Shown here piece by piece: positions 9,032 through 19,007 of a stretch of DNA of 64,000 nt. The DNA lies in the NCBI RefSeq assembly GCF_001956985.1, contig NZ_CP019082.1, positions 1,674,001-1,738,000 of the forward strand, in the 5' to 3' direction. The DNA is from Paludisphaera borealis. Lineage in GTDB: Bacteria; Planctomycetota; Planctomycetia; Isosphaerales; Isosphaeraceae. The translations under genes and the position numbers were made by a program. The stretch's first letter is position 1. Each line of letters begins with the position of its first letter. The notes below the pieces were generated by a model, which had not been told where the DNA came from, ran no database searches, and saw only the letters and a list, made by a program, of their open reading frames with translations.

Positions 9032-9180
9032 TCTGTTTCTGGGATAAGTGTGTTTTTATCCAGGCTTCATGTTCCGTTAACGACCTCCTCGCTAGAGTGA
9101 TCCGTCGTCCGGCAAGCGGATTCGGCCCGCGCAAGGGTCGGCTTCGCCGGGCGCTTGGACATCCAGTCGAGGAGGAACCG

Positions 9181-9657
9181 ATGAAGATCCTGATGTTGGA
9201 AGCGGCGGGAGCACTCTTCATGTCGCTGGCCGCGACGGTGATCGCCGCCGATCAGGGCGTGGCGCTCGATCATGTTCCCGGGCCCGTTCTGGCCGCCGTC
9301 AAGGCGATCTACCCGGCTGGCGTGATCCTGGACGAGACCGAGAAGGACGTGGACCACGACGGAACGGCGTATGAAGTCGCCCTGATGAACCACGGCAAGC
9401 GATTCAAAGTCGAGGTCGATTCCGAGGGGACGCTCAAGGAGATCGAGGGCGAGGTCGATCCCGCCGACCTGACGAGGGCCGTGGCCGACTCGCTCGCCAA
9501 GCAGTATCTCGACGGTGCGCTGGCGACCGCCGAGGAGCACGTCGACATCGACCGAGGCCGGGAGACGAAGGTTTTCAAGGTGGTGGTCGTGGCCGGCGGC
9601 AAGACCCAGGAGGTCAAGATCCGACCCGACGGCGTGATCGAGGACGTGGACGACTGA
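9181..9657 (+). CDS. Exported PepSY-like protein
   Basis: 158 residues. A signal peptide (about 1-22, ending AAT.VIAA) is followed by two similar segments, 'PGPVLAAVKAIYPAGVILDETEKDVDHDGTAYEV' and 'VADSLAKQYLDGAL..AEEHVD..RGRETKVFKV', each with the helix-then-strands layout of PepSY and BLIP-like domains. Each segment ends in a strand pair with 'KEIEGEVD' or 'GVIEDVDD'. Such domains bind or inhibit partners in the periplasm; no partner is obvious here. The start has a GAGGAGGA site. The gene faces the helicase gene across a strong hairpin. Confidence 0.7.
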   Translation: MKILMLEAAGALFMSLAATVIAADQGVALDHVPGPVLAAVKAIYPAGVILDETEKDVDHDGTAYEVALMNHGKRFKVEVDSEGTLKEIEGEVDPADLTRAVADSLAKQYLDGALATAEEHVDIDRGRETKVFKVVVVAGGKTQEVKIRPDGVIEDVDD

Positions 9658-9671
9658 CTGCCGACGACGCT

Positions 9672-9702
9672 CCGGCGTCGGCCTTCCAGAGGCCGACGCC
9701 GG
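9672..9702. terminator. Hairpin between convergent genes
   Basis: Perfect 13-bp inverted repeat, CCGGCGTCGGCCT / AGGCCGACGCCGG, with a 5-nt loop. It lies 14 nt after the PepSY-like gene and 18 nt before the end of the facing helicase gene, so it could terminate both. There is no T-tract on either side. Confidence 0.65.
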
Positions 9703-9720
9703 CTGATCGCCGGTAGGGGT

Positions 9721-11457
9721 TCAGTCCTGCGCGCGTTCGCGGCGGACGGTCACGCTGCGGCCCTTGATCCGGGTGTTGCGGAGGGCGGTGATGACGGTTT
9801 CGGCAAGGTCTTCGGGGACTTCGACGAGCGAGAAGCGGTCGGCGATGTCGATGTCGCCGACTTGCCGGCCGGTGAGGCCCGCCTCGCCGGTGATCGCGCC
9901 GACAAGGTCTTGCGGACGGACGCCGGCGGCCCGGCCGGCGCCGACGAACAGGCGGGTCATCATGCCGCCGCCACGATCGCCCTGGCCGCGATCCTCGCCG
10001 CCAGGGGGGCGACGCTCACGCGGACCTCGGGCTGGGGCCTGGCGGCTTCCGCCTCCCCGAGAGTCGCGGAACGGCCGGTCGCGCTGAACTTCGACGTCCG
10101 GGATGTCCTCGGCGTCCTGATCCTCCGACCCGTTGGCCTGGTGCAGGAGCTTGACGGCCCCCATCGCGACGTCCATGACGTCGAACTCGCCGGCCAGCGA
10201 CTCGACGACGACCCGGTACCGTTCCAGGTCGCCGGCGACGATCGACTCGCGGATCGAAGCGCGGGTCAGTTCGAGGCGGCGAGCCCGGAGGTCGGCCACG
10301 GTGGGGATCTTCTCGATGAGGATCTTCTGGCCGGTCGCGTGCTCGATGCTCCGAAGCTGCCGGTGCTCGCGGGGCTCGGCCAGGGTGATGGCGATCCCCT
10401 CGCGGCCCGCGCGGCCGACCCGGCCGATCCGGTGGACGTACGACTCGGCCTCGACCGGGACGTCGAAGTTGATGACGTGCGACAACTGCTGGATGTCGAG
10501 CCCTCGGGCGGCGACGTCGGTGGCGATCAGGAGGTCGGCGGTCTCGCTCCGGAACTTCTTCATGACCCGATTGCGCTGCTCCTGGGTCATGCCGCCGTGC
10601 AGCCCCTCGGCTCGATAGCCCCTGGCGTTGAGGGTTTCGGCCAGCTCGTCGACCTCGTTGCGGCGGCGGCAGAAGACGATGGCCGAGGTCGGGTTCTCGA
10701 TGTCGAGGACGCGGCCGAGGGTCGCCAGTTTGTGTCCCCGGGGGACGATGTAGGCGGTCTGCCGGACGAGCGGGACGGTCCCCGCGGCGGACGGCTCGGG
10801 CTGGATTTGGATCTTGAGCGGGTCGGTGAGGTGCTTGCGGGCGATGGCCGCGATCCGGGGGGGCAGCGTCGCCGAGAAGAGGATCGTCTGCCGCTGCTTG
10901 GGGGTGTCGGAGAGGATCGACTCGATGTCCTCGGCGAAGCCCATGTCGAGCATCTCGTCGGCCTCGTCGAGGATCACGATCTGCACGCCCTCAAGCCGGA
11001 GCGTCTTCCGCTTGATGAGGTCGAGGGCTCGACCGGGCGTGGCGATCACCACGTCGGCGCCGCGGTCAAGGGCCCGGATCTGAGGGCCGTACGCCTGGCC
11101 GCCGTAAACCGGGATCACCACCGCGCCGATCGGCCGGCCGTAGCGGTGGACGGCTTCGGCCACCTGCATGGCCAGTTCGCGCGTGGGGACCAGCACCAGC
11201 GCGTACGGCTTGGCGTGCTTCTTGTCTTCCAAGGACAGCCGATGAAGGAGCGGCAGCGCGAAGGCGGCCGTCTTGCCGGTGCCGGTGGCGGCCTGGCCCA
11301 CGAGGTCCTTGCCCGTGAGCAACGGTGGAATCGCCTCGCGCTGGATCGGCGACGGCTCCTCGTAACCGAGTCCGGTCAACGCCTCGACGAGCCGGGCGTC
11401 CAGGCCCAACGACGAAAAGCCCGGAAGCGCCGCCTTCTTCGATCCTCGCTCTGCCAT
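9721..11457 (-). CDS. DEAD-box ATP-dependent RNA helicase with C-terminal RNA-binding domain
   Basis: 578 residues. All helicase motifs are present: a Q motif (GYEEPSPIQREAI), Walker A ATGTGKT near 47, PTRELAMQ, TPGR, DEAD in LDEADEMLDMGF, SATLP, then the second domain with IATDVAARGLDI and HRIGRVGRAG. A basic, Gly/Arg-rich linker (about 465-500) leads to a DbpA-type RNA-binding domain (about 505-578), as in CsdA/DeaD-like helicases that remodel rRNA or mRNA. Start is the ATG at 11457 because GAAGGGAAAGG lies upstream; a TTG at 11478 would include that site in the coding region. It stands alone, convergent with the PepSY-like gene. Confidence 0.93.
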   Translation of the reverse strand: MAERGSKKAALPGFSSLGLDARLVEALTGLGYEEPSPIQREAIPPLLTGKDLVGQAATGTGKTAAFALPLLHRLSLEDKKHAKPYALVLVPTRELAMQVAEAVHRYGRPIGAVVIPVYGGQAYGPQIRALDRGADVVIATPGRALDLIKRKTLRLEGVQIVILDEADEMLDMGFAEDIESILSDTPKQRQTILFSATLPPRIAAIARKHLTDPLKIQIQPEPSAAGTVPLVRQTAYIVPRGHKLATLGRVLDIENPTSAIVFCRRRNEVDELAETLNARGYRAEGLHGGMTQEQRNRVMKKFRSETADLLIATDVAARGLDIQQLSHVINFDVPVEAESYVHRIGRVGRAGREGIAITLAEPREHRQLRSIEHATGQKILIEKIPTVADLRARRLELTRASIRESIVAGDLERYRVVVESLAGEFDVMDVAMGAVKLLHQANGSEDQDAEDIPDVEVQRDRPFRDSRGGGSRQAPARGPRERRPPGGEDRGQGDRGGGMMTRLFVGAGRAAGVRPQDLVGAITGEAGLTGRQVGDIDIADRFSLVEVPEDLAETVITALRNTRIKGRSVTVRRERAQD

Positions 11458-11586
11458 CCCGTCAACCTTTCCCTTCAATTCTGGTCTCCACTTCGTGTCG
11501 ATTCACGGCCGACGCCGGCCGTCTATCAAGATCCCGGCCGCCCCGCCGACCAGCGGTCGAGGCGCCCGAGTCTCCGTCGATCGATC

Positions 11587-12531
11587 TCAGACGTCGCACA
11601 AGGCCACGGCCTCGCGCAGCCCTTCGAGCGGGTCGCGCGTGGGGATGAACTCGTGGCCGACGTGTCCCTCGTAGCCGATCTCCAGGAGCGCCTTCATGAG
11701 CGCGGGGTACTGGATTTCCTGGTTGGCGTCGAGTTCGCAACGGCCGGGGTTGCCGGCGGTGTGGATGTGGCCGATGTACCGCCGGTGCTGACGCAGCCGC
11801 TTGATGAGGTCGCCGTCCATGATCTGGACATGGTAGAAGTCGTACAGCAGCTTCAAATTCGGCGAGTCGACGCGCTTGATGATGTCGATGCAGTAATCGG
11901 TGTGGTCGCCCTGGTAGCCGGGGTGCCCCTTCATCGGGTGGTCGTCGACTCGCGAGTTGAGCATCTCCAGGCAGAGGACGACGTTCTTCTTCTCGGCGTG
12001 GCCGACGATCTTCTTGAAGCCCTCGACGCAGTTGGCGGCGCCCTGCTCGGCCGACAGGCCGTCGGCGTAGCCCGTGAAGCAGATCACGTTCTTGTAGCCG
12101 TATTCGGAACAGGCGTCGATCGCGTCGGTCGTCGCCTTGATGACCTTGTCCCAGTGCTTGGGGTTGTTGAACCCCCTCATGAACGGCGGGTCGGGGCTCA
12201 TGTCGATCTGGCCGATGGCGTTGGTCAGGCCGGCTTCCTTGAGCTTCGGGAAGTACTGCGGCGGGACCAGCTCGATGCTCGTGCAGCCGAGCGCCTTGGC
12301 CTGCTTGATGAACTCGTCGATGTTCCAGTAGGGTTCAAAACACCAGTGGACGATCGATTGCTTGATTCGGCCGTTCTTGATCGCGGACGCCTGTTCTGTC
12401 ATCGTCGCAGCCTTCACGGTTTGAGCGCCGCTTCCCAGTCCCAGAACGGCCGCGCCGGCGGCCGCTCGAAGCAGGTCGCGCCGAGAGGCCCGGTCGGGGG
12501 AGTCCGCGCGAGAGCCGTCGAATTCGTTCAT
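11587..12531 (-). CDS. Hydroxypyruvate isomerase-like TIM-barrel protein, Tat-exported
   Basis: 314 residues. The N-terminus has a twin-arginine signal (SRRDLLRAAAGAAVLGLGSG, about 19-38) followed by a xylose-isomerase-like TIM barrel of the AP-endonuclease-2/hydroxypyruvate isomerase group. Conserved stretches are 'CLEMLNSRVDDHPMKG', 'LKLLYDFYHVQIMDGDL', 'YIGHIHTAGNPGRCE' and a late 'GHVGHEF', which carry the metal-binding Glu, Asp and His residues. Exported members of this family are common in planctomycetes and probably act on unusual sugars; the substrate here is unknown. ATG 12531 fits the Tat signal and has GGAAGG upstream; the longer upstream frame is not supported. Confidence 0.85.
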   Translation of the reverse strand: MNEFDGSRADSPDRASRRDLLRAAAGAAVLGLGSGAQTVKAATMTEQASAIKNGRIKQSIVHWCFEPYWNIDEFIKQAKALGCTSIELVPPQYFPKLKEAGLTNAIGQIDMSPDPPFMRGFNNPKHWDKVIKATTDAIDACSEYGYKNVICFTGYADGLSAEQGAANCVEGFKKIVGHAEKKNVVLCLEMLNSRVDDHPMKGHPGYQGDHTDYCIDIIKRVDSPNLKLLYDFYHVQIMDGDLIKRLRQHRRYIGHIHTAGNPGRCELDANQEIQYPALMKALLEIGYEGHVGHEFIPTRDPLEGLREAVALCDV

Positions 12532-12800
12532 CAAAGTGGGAGGTCCTTCCACGAATCGGCCCGGGGAACGAGCCGTGATCATGAGGCGGTACACCCACGA
12601 TACGTTAGCTCGCCTGGATTTGCGAGATGCAACCGCCGCCGGGCGCGCGGAGATCCAGCCGGTTCTAACGAGCGTGAGGGCGGCTCCGCCAGATCGTTGC
12701 CCCCTCTCTGTCCCTTCCGTATAGTAGCCCCCTGCCCTGAATCCAACCGCCCCCGACCGGACCGAAGCCAACGGCCGGGTCGAGCCCCAATGCGAGGACG

Positions 12801-13841
12801 ATGATGCGAGCCGTCTGGAAAACCCTGATCGCCGGAGCCGCCCTCCTGGGCCTGCTGGGAGACGGCGCCGCCCCTGGGGCCGAACCCGTCGGCCTGATCT
12901 TCGACACCGACATCTGCGGCGACTGCGACGACGTCCTGGCGCTGGGGATGATCCACTCCCTCCAGTCGCGCGGGGCCTGCCGACTGCTCGCCGTGACGGT
13001 GACGGTCGACAACGACAAGGCGCCTCAGTTCGTCGACGCCGTTAACACGTTCTACGGTCGCGGCGAGATCCCGATCGGCGTCGTCGGCAAGGGGGGCGTC
13101 GTCGAGAACGGCAAGTACCTGGTCCTCGCCGACCAAAAAGACGACGGCCGCCCGCGCTATCCGCACGACCTGACCACCGCCCCGGCCGCCGTGACGGTCC
13201 TCCGCAAGGCGCTCGCGGCCCAGCCCGACCAATCGGTGGTGATCGCCCAGGTCGGGTTCTCGACCAACCTCGCGCAGCTCCTCGATTCGCCGCCGGACGC
13301 GATCTCGCCCCTCTCGGGCGTCGACCTCGTGAAGGCGAAGGTCCGGTTCCTGTCGCTGATGGCGGGGGCCTTCGAGCCGATCGAAGGCAACAAGCGGTAC
13401 CTCGAATACAACGTCGTCAAGGACGTGCCGAGCTGTGCGAAGCTGGTCGAGAAGTGGCCGACCGAGATGGTTTTCAGCGGTTTCGAGATCGGCATCTCGC
13501 TCCCCTACCCCGCGACCAGCATCGAGCGCGATTACGGCTACGTCGCTCACCACCCGCTGGCCGAGGCGTACATCCTCTACATCCCGCCGCCGCACAACCG
13601 GCCGACCTGGGACCTGACGAGTGTGCTCTATGCGATCCAGCCCGATCGCGGCTACTTCGACCTCTCGAAACCCGGAGACGTGACCGTCGAGAAAGACGGG
13701 TTCACGAAGTACGTCGAGAACCCCAAGGGCCGCTCGCGGTTCCTCGTCCTCCCCGACGACGCGCGGAGGGCCCGCGTTCTCGAAGCCCTCGTCCAGCTCT
13801 CCAGCCAGCCGCCTTGCCCTCGCGCGGAGGCGGGGAAATGA
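12801..13841 (+). CDS. Exported nucleoside hydrolase (IUNH family)
   Basis: 346 residues. A signal peptide (about 1-26) precedes a nucleoside hydrolase domain, the family that splits ribonucleosides into base and ribose. The calcium-binding signature is seen as IFDTDICGDCDDVLAL near 33-48, with aspartates at the expected places, and a late 'HHPLAEAY' resembles the region holding the active-site His/Asp. Export is unusual relative to the cytosolic enzymes of E. coli. Its stop overlaps the start of the substrate-binding lipoprotein gene (ATGA), so the two are translationally coupled. This context suggests the enzyme supplies ribose to the ABC importer. Specificity for purine or pyrimidine nucleosides cannot be read from the sequence. 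Confidence 0.87.
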   Translation: MMRAVWKTLIAGAALLGLLGDGAAPGAEPVGLIFDTDICGDCDDVLALGMIHSLQSRGACRLLAVTVTVDNDKAPQFVDAVNTFYGRGEIPIGVVGKGGVVENGKYLVLADQKDDGRPRYPHDLTTAPAAVTVLRKALAAQPDQSVVIAQVGFSTNLAQLLDSPPDAISPLSGVDLVKAKVRFLSLMAGAFEPIEGNKRYLEYNVVKDVPSCAKLVEKWPTEMVFSGFEIGISLPYPATSIERDYGYVAHHPLAEAYILYIPPPHNRPTWDLTSVLYAIQPDRGYFDLSKPGDVTVEKDGFTKYVENPKGRSRFLVLPDDARRARVLEALVQLSSQPPCPRAEAGK

Positions 13842-14812
13842 ACAAACAAATTCTGATGAGTACGAGGCTGGCGGTCGCGGTCGCAATCCTGGCGTCGGCG
13901 ACCGGCTGCGGGTCGAACGACGCCACGCCGGGCGCGGGGCCGAAGGCGGCGGAGAAGTCGGGCAAGCCTCGGATCGCACTGGTGATGAAGTCGCTGGCCA
14001 ACGAGTTCTTCGCCCTGATGGCCGAAGGCGCGAAGAAGCACCAGGCGGCCCACGCCGCCGACTTCGAGCTGATCGTCAACGGCATCAAGGACGAGCGCGA
14101 CCTCGCCCGCCAGGTGGCGATCGTCGACGACCTGATCGCCCAGGGGGTCTCGGCGATCGTGATCGCACCGGCCGATTCGAAGGCGCTGGTCTCAGCCTGC
14201 AAGCGGGCCCAGGAGGCCGGGATCGTCGTCGTCAACATCGACAACAAGCTTGAAGATCAGGTGCTGGCGGAGCAGCAGATCAAGGTTCCGTTCGTGGGGC
14301 CCGACAACCGCGCCGGGGCCAAGATGGTCGGCGACTTCGTGGCCGGCAAGCTCAAGGCCGGCGACCCGGTGGCGATCGTCGAGGGGCTCAAGACGGCCTT
14401 CAACGGCCAGCAGCGGCTCCTCGGTTTTCAGGACGCGGTGAAAGCCGCCGGCCTGACGATCGTCGACTCGCAGAGCGCCCAGTGGGAGATCGACCAGGCC
14501 AACCGTGTGGCGTCGGCCATGCTCAGCGAGCATCCTCAGATCAAGGCCCTCTTATGCTGCAACGACAGCATGGCCCTGGGGGCGCTCGCGGCCGTGAAGG
14601 CGGCAGGCCGGGCGGGACAGGTCCAGATCGTCGGCTACGACGGCATCACGGCGGTCCGCGCGGCGATCGAGGAAGGCTCGATCCTCGCCACGGCCGACCA
14701 GCACGCCGACCAGCTCGCGGTCTTCGGAATCGACTACGCCCTCCAGGCGCTCAAGTCGAAAGAGCCCCTGGTCGACAAGACGACCCCCGTCGATCTGGTC
14801 GTCAAGAAATGA
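13838..14812 (+). CDS. Sugar ABC transporter substrate-binding lipoprotein (RbsB-like)
   Basis: 324 residues. The N-terminus has a lipoprotein signal with a cysteine after 'ASATG' near residue 24 (ASATGCGSN). The mature part is a type I periplasmic binding protein of the ribose/galactose group (Peripla_BP_4): 'KPRIALVMKSLANEFFALMAEGAKK', 'DLIAQGVSAIVIAPADS', 'VPFVGPDNRAGAKMVGDF', 'ALLCCNDSMALGALAAVKAAG' and 'VQIVGYDG'. It binds a sugar and hands it to the permease encoded downstream. The start overlaps the nucleoside hydrolase stop, and its stop overlaps the ATPase start (ATGA at both). Ribose is the likeliest ligand given the operon, but that is inference. Confidence 0.9.
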   Translation: MNKQILMSTRLAVAVAILASATGCGSNDATPGAGPKAAEKSGKPRIALVMKSLANEFFALMAEGAKKHQAAHAADFELIVNGIKDERDLARQVAIVDDLIAQGVSAIVIAPADSKALVSACKRAQEAGIVVVNIDNKLEDQVLAEQQIKVPFVGPDNRAGAKMVGDFVAGKLKAGDPVAIVEGLKTAFNGQQRLLGFQDAVKAAGLTIVDSQSAQWEIDQANRVASAMLSEHPQIKALLCCNDSMALGALAAVKAAGRAGQVQIVGYDGITAVRAAIEEGSILATADQHADQLAVFGIDYALQALKSKEPLVDKTTPVDLVVKK

Positions 14813-16347
14813 CCGAGTCGGGGGAAGCCATCAAGCCGATGCTGACGATCCGCGGGATTTGCAAGAGTTACGCCACGCCCGTCCTCGACGCGATCGACCT
14901 CGACCTGATGCCAGGCGAGGTCCTCGCGCTGATGGGGGCGAACGGGGCGGGCAAGAGCACGCTCTCCCGGATCGTCGCCGGCCTCGTCGCGTCCGATCAA
15001 GGGACGCTGACGCTCGGAGGCCAGTCGTACCGGCCGGCGAACAAGCAGCAGGCCGAGGCGCTCGGCGTCCAGATCGTCCAGCAGGAGCTGACCCTCCTGC
15101 CGACCCTGACCGTCGCCGAGAACCTGTTCCTTGACCGCCTGCCGACCCGGCTCGGCCTCGTCCAGTTCGGTCCGCTCCGGCGGATGGCGGCCGAGGCCCT
15201 CGCCGACGTCGGCCTCGAACGGATCGACCCGGAGAGTCCCACGTCCCGGCTGGGCGTCGGCGAGCAGCAGCTTGTGGAGATCGCCCGCAGCCTGAGCCGG
15301 CCGTGCCGGGTCTTGATCCTCGACGAGCCGACCGCCGCGCTCACGTCCCCGCAGGTCGACCGCCTGTTCGAGCACATCGGCCGGCTGCGGTCGCAGGGAG
15401 TGGCGATCGTCTATGTGAGCCACCGCCTCGACGAGGTCCGCCGGATCGCCGATCGGATCGGCGTGCTCCGCGACGGCCGGCTGGTCGCCGTTCGTCCCGC
15501 CGCCGAACTCGACCTGACCGAGGCCGTCCGGCTGATGGTCGGCTCGAACCCGTCGCGCGACGACCTGCGGCACTCACGGACGCCCGGCGAGGTCGTTTTG
15601 AACGTCCGCAATCTGTCGCGCGGCGACCGGGTCCGCGACGTCAGCTTCGAGGTCCGTCGGGGCGAGGTTCTGGGGGTTTCCGGCCTGGTCGGAGCGGGCC
15701 GTACCGAGCTGTTGCGGGCGATCTTCGGCGCGGATCGGGCCGAGTCGGGCGACGTCTCGGTGGCCGGCTCGCCCCCGCGCCGGTTCCGCGAGCCCCGCGA
15801 GGCGGTTCGCGCGGGCGTGGGCATGGTGCCCGAGGATCGCAAGACCGAGGGGCTGTTGATCCCAAGGTCGATCCGGATGAACCTGACGCTCGGTCGGCTA
15901 GGGCCGTTCAAGTCGGCGCTGGGGTTGCTGAGCGGCCGTCGCGAGCGGGCTGAGGCGGTCGAGATCGGCCGTCGGGTGCATCTCAAATGCGACTCGATCG
16001 AGCAGTCCGTCGAGCAGTTGAGCGGCGGCAACCAGCAGAAGGTGGTGATCGGCCGCTGGCTCCTCCACGATCCCGAGGTGGTCTTGTTCGACGAGCCGAC
16101 GCGGGGGATCGACGTGGCGGCGAAGTTCGCCGTCTACCGCCTGATCGACGATCTCGCCGAGCGCGGCAAGGGGATCGTGATCGTCTCCAGCGAGGTCGAG
16201 GAACTGATGCTCGTCTGCGACCGGATCGCCGTGATCTCCGCCGGCCGGCTGGTCGAGACCTTCCGCCGGGGCGAGTGGACTCACGAAAACCTGCTGGCCG
16301 CCGCCTTCCGGGGCTACACGAACACGACCGAAGAAGTCGGAGCCTGA
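14809..16347 (+). CDS. Sugar ABC transporter ATP-binding protein, double domain (RbsA-like)
   Basis: 512 residues with two ABC domains in tandem, as in RbsA/MglA/XylG. The first has Walker A MGANGAGKST near 43, the signature 'LGVGEQQLVEIARSL' and Walker B VLILDEPTAAL. The second has the usual degenerate P-loop 'GLVGAGRTELLRAIFGA', a canonical LSGGNQQKVVIGRWL and Walker B VVLFDEPTRGIDV. It powers import through the permease encoded next. It overlaps the binding-protein stop by 4 nt and ends 4 nt before the permease start. Confidence 0.95.
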   Translation: MTESGEAIKPMLTIRGICKSYATPVLDAIDLDLMPGEVLALMGANGAGKSTLSRIVAGLVASDQGTLTLGGQSYRPANKQQAEALGVQIVQQELTLLPTLTVAENLFLDRLPTRLGLVQFGPLRRMAAEALADVGLERIDPESPTSRLGVGEQQLVEIARSLSRPCRVLILDEPTAALTSPQVDRLFEHIGRLRSQGVAIVYVSHRLDEVRRIADRIGVLRDGRLVAVRPAAELDLTEAVRLMVGSNPSRDDLRHSRTPGEVVLNVRNLSRGDRVRDVSFEVRRGEVLGVSGLVGAGRTELLRAIFGADRAESGDVSVAGSPPRRFREPREAVRAGVGMVPEDRKTEGLLIPRSIRMNLTLGRLGPFKSALGLLSGRRERAEAVEIGRRVHLKCDSIEQSVEQLSGGNQQKVVIGRWLLHDPEVVLFDEPTRGIDVAAKFAVYRLIDDLAERGKGIVIVSSEVEELMLVCDRIAVISAGRLVETFRRGEWTHENLLAAAFRGYTNTTEEVGA

Positions 16348-16351
16348 TTTG

Positions 16352-17389
16352 ATGACGACCGTTTTCCCAACGAACCCGGACCCCACGACCAAGGCCCCCG
16401 GCCTCGCCCGATGGAGGAGCGCGGGGGACGTTCTGAGCATGCTCGTGGTGCTCGGCGTCTTGATCCTGCTGTTCGGGTCGTTCAGCAACCATTTCTGGAC
16501 GCCGCAGACGGTCAAGACGATCGTCAACCAGTTCGCCGACCTGACGGTGGTCGCCGTGGGGATGACGCTGGTTCTGGTGATCGGCGGCATCGACCTCTCG
16601 GTCGGCTCGGTGATGGCCCTTTCCGGCGCGGTGCTGGGGATCGCGATGGCCGACTGGAACTTGCCGTTTCCCGTCGCCCTGCTCGCCTGCCTGGCGGTCG
16701 GGGCCGGCTGCGGGCTGATCAACGGCATGGTCTCGGTGATGTGGTCGATCCCCTCGTTCATCGTCACCCTGGGAATGCTTGAATCGGCCCGGGGGGCGAC
16801 GTACCTGATCACCCGGTCGGAGACCAAGTACCTCGGCCCTCGGGTCGAGTGGATCGCCCGGCCGCTCCCTGGCTTCGGGGCCTCGACCGGCTTCCTGGTC
16901 GCCCTGGTCATCGTCGCGCTCGGGCATATTTTGTTGACCCGGACGGTCATGGGCCGGTACATGATCGCGATCGGCACGAACGAGGAGGCGGTGCGGCTTT
17001 CGGGCGTCGATCCCCGGCCGACCAAGCTGGCGACGTTCGTGCTCTCGGGCCTGGCGGCGGCGGTCGCGGCGGTGTTCCAGGTGTCTCGGGTCTCGTCGGC
17101 CGACCCCAACGGCGGCATCGGCATGGAACTCGGGGCGATCGCCGCGGTCGTGATCGGCGGCACCAGCCTGATGGGCGGGCGCGGATCGGTGTTGCGAAGC
17201 TTTCTAGGCGTTCTGATCATCGCCGTTCTTCAGACGGGCCTCGATCACGTCGGGGCGAGCGAACCCGCCAAGCGGCTGATCAGCGGCGCGGTGATCGTGC
17301 TGGCTGTGATCGCCGACGTCCACCGCGGGCGCTGGGGCGAGTCGGCGTTCCGGGCGTTGCGCCGGTTCCAAAAAACCATCGATCAATGA
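16352..17389 (+). CDS. Sugar ABC transporter permease (RbsC-like)
   Basis: 345 residues, about nine to ten membrane spans, of the ribose/galactose-type permease family (BPD_transp_2). Signatures are 'VAVGMTLVLVIGGIDLSVGSVMALSG' near 66-91, 'IPSFIVTLGMLESARG' and 'GMELGAIAAVVIGGTSLMGGRGSVL'. It forms the membrane channel for the sugar bound by the upstream lipoprotein. The ATG at 16352 is preferred over a TTG directly before it. Last gene of the nucleoside hydrolase operon. Confidence 0.93.
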   Translation: MTTVFPTNPDPTTKAPGLARWRSAGDVLSMLVVLGVLILLFGSFSNHFWTPQTVKTIVNQFADLTVVAVGMTLVLVIGGIDLSVGSVMALSGAVLGIAMADWNLPFPVALLACLAVGAGCGLINGMVSVMWSIPSFIVTLGMLESARGATYLITRSETKYLGPRVEWIARPLPGFGASTGFLVALVIVALGHILLTRTVMGRYMIAIGTNEEAVRLSGVDPRPTKLATFVLSGLAAAVAAVFQVSRVSSADPNGGIGMELGAIAAVVIGGTSLMGGRGSVLRSFLGVLIIAVLQTGLDHVGASEPAKRLISGAVIVLAVIADVHRGRWGESAFRALRRFQKTIDQ

Positions 17390-18711
<1,322 letters not shown>

Positions 18712-18725
18712 GTCGACAAGGTCGA

Positions 18726-18759
18726 TCGCGCCTTCCTCCGCTCGCGGGGGAAGGCGCGA
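18726..18759 (+). terminator. Hairpin after gap
   Basis: Stem TCGCGCCTTCC / GGAAGGCGCGA (11 bp, extendable by about 3) starting 15 nt after the gap stop. GC-rich with no T-tract, so the efficiency of termination is uncertain. Confidence 0.6.
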
Positions 18760-18851
18760 GACCGGCCCAGCCGCGAAACAAGCCGAGGCCCGCATGCGCG
18801 GGCTGATGACCCGACTCCTATTCTGGGCGTCAAGTGGCCGTGATGCTTGAC

Positions 18852-18940
18852 TCCGAATACAAGCCCGAAGCGCCAGCGAGTGCATTCTCCGCCGGCCGTC
18901 CGAAACATGCACTCGCTGGCGCTTCGGGCTTGTATTCGGA
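18852..18940. repeat. Dispersed inverted repeat, best copy (34-bp perfect arms)
   Basis: Left arm 18852-18885 and right arm 18907-18940 are perfect reverse complements over 34 nt, with a 21-nt spacer. The arms contain 'AAGCCCGAAGCGCCAGCGAG' and its complement. Related copies are at 3343-3433 and, weaker, 1902-1960. It sits between gap and pgk and would form a very stable hairpin if transcribed. Confidence 0.9.
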
Positions 18941-19007
18941 GAGCTGCGACCTCATTCCAAGCCCCCGCTCCTCCCGCAACTCGACGCCTGATATTCAGGG
19001 ATAATCG

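Noticed and set aside
9862-12804. 980-codon plus-strand frame opposite the helicase and TIM-barrel genes
   Set aside because: Spans two well-supported minus-strand genes and their gap; low-complexity sequence without domains.
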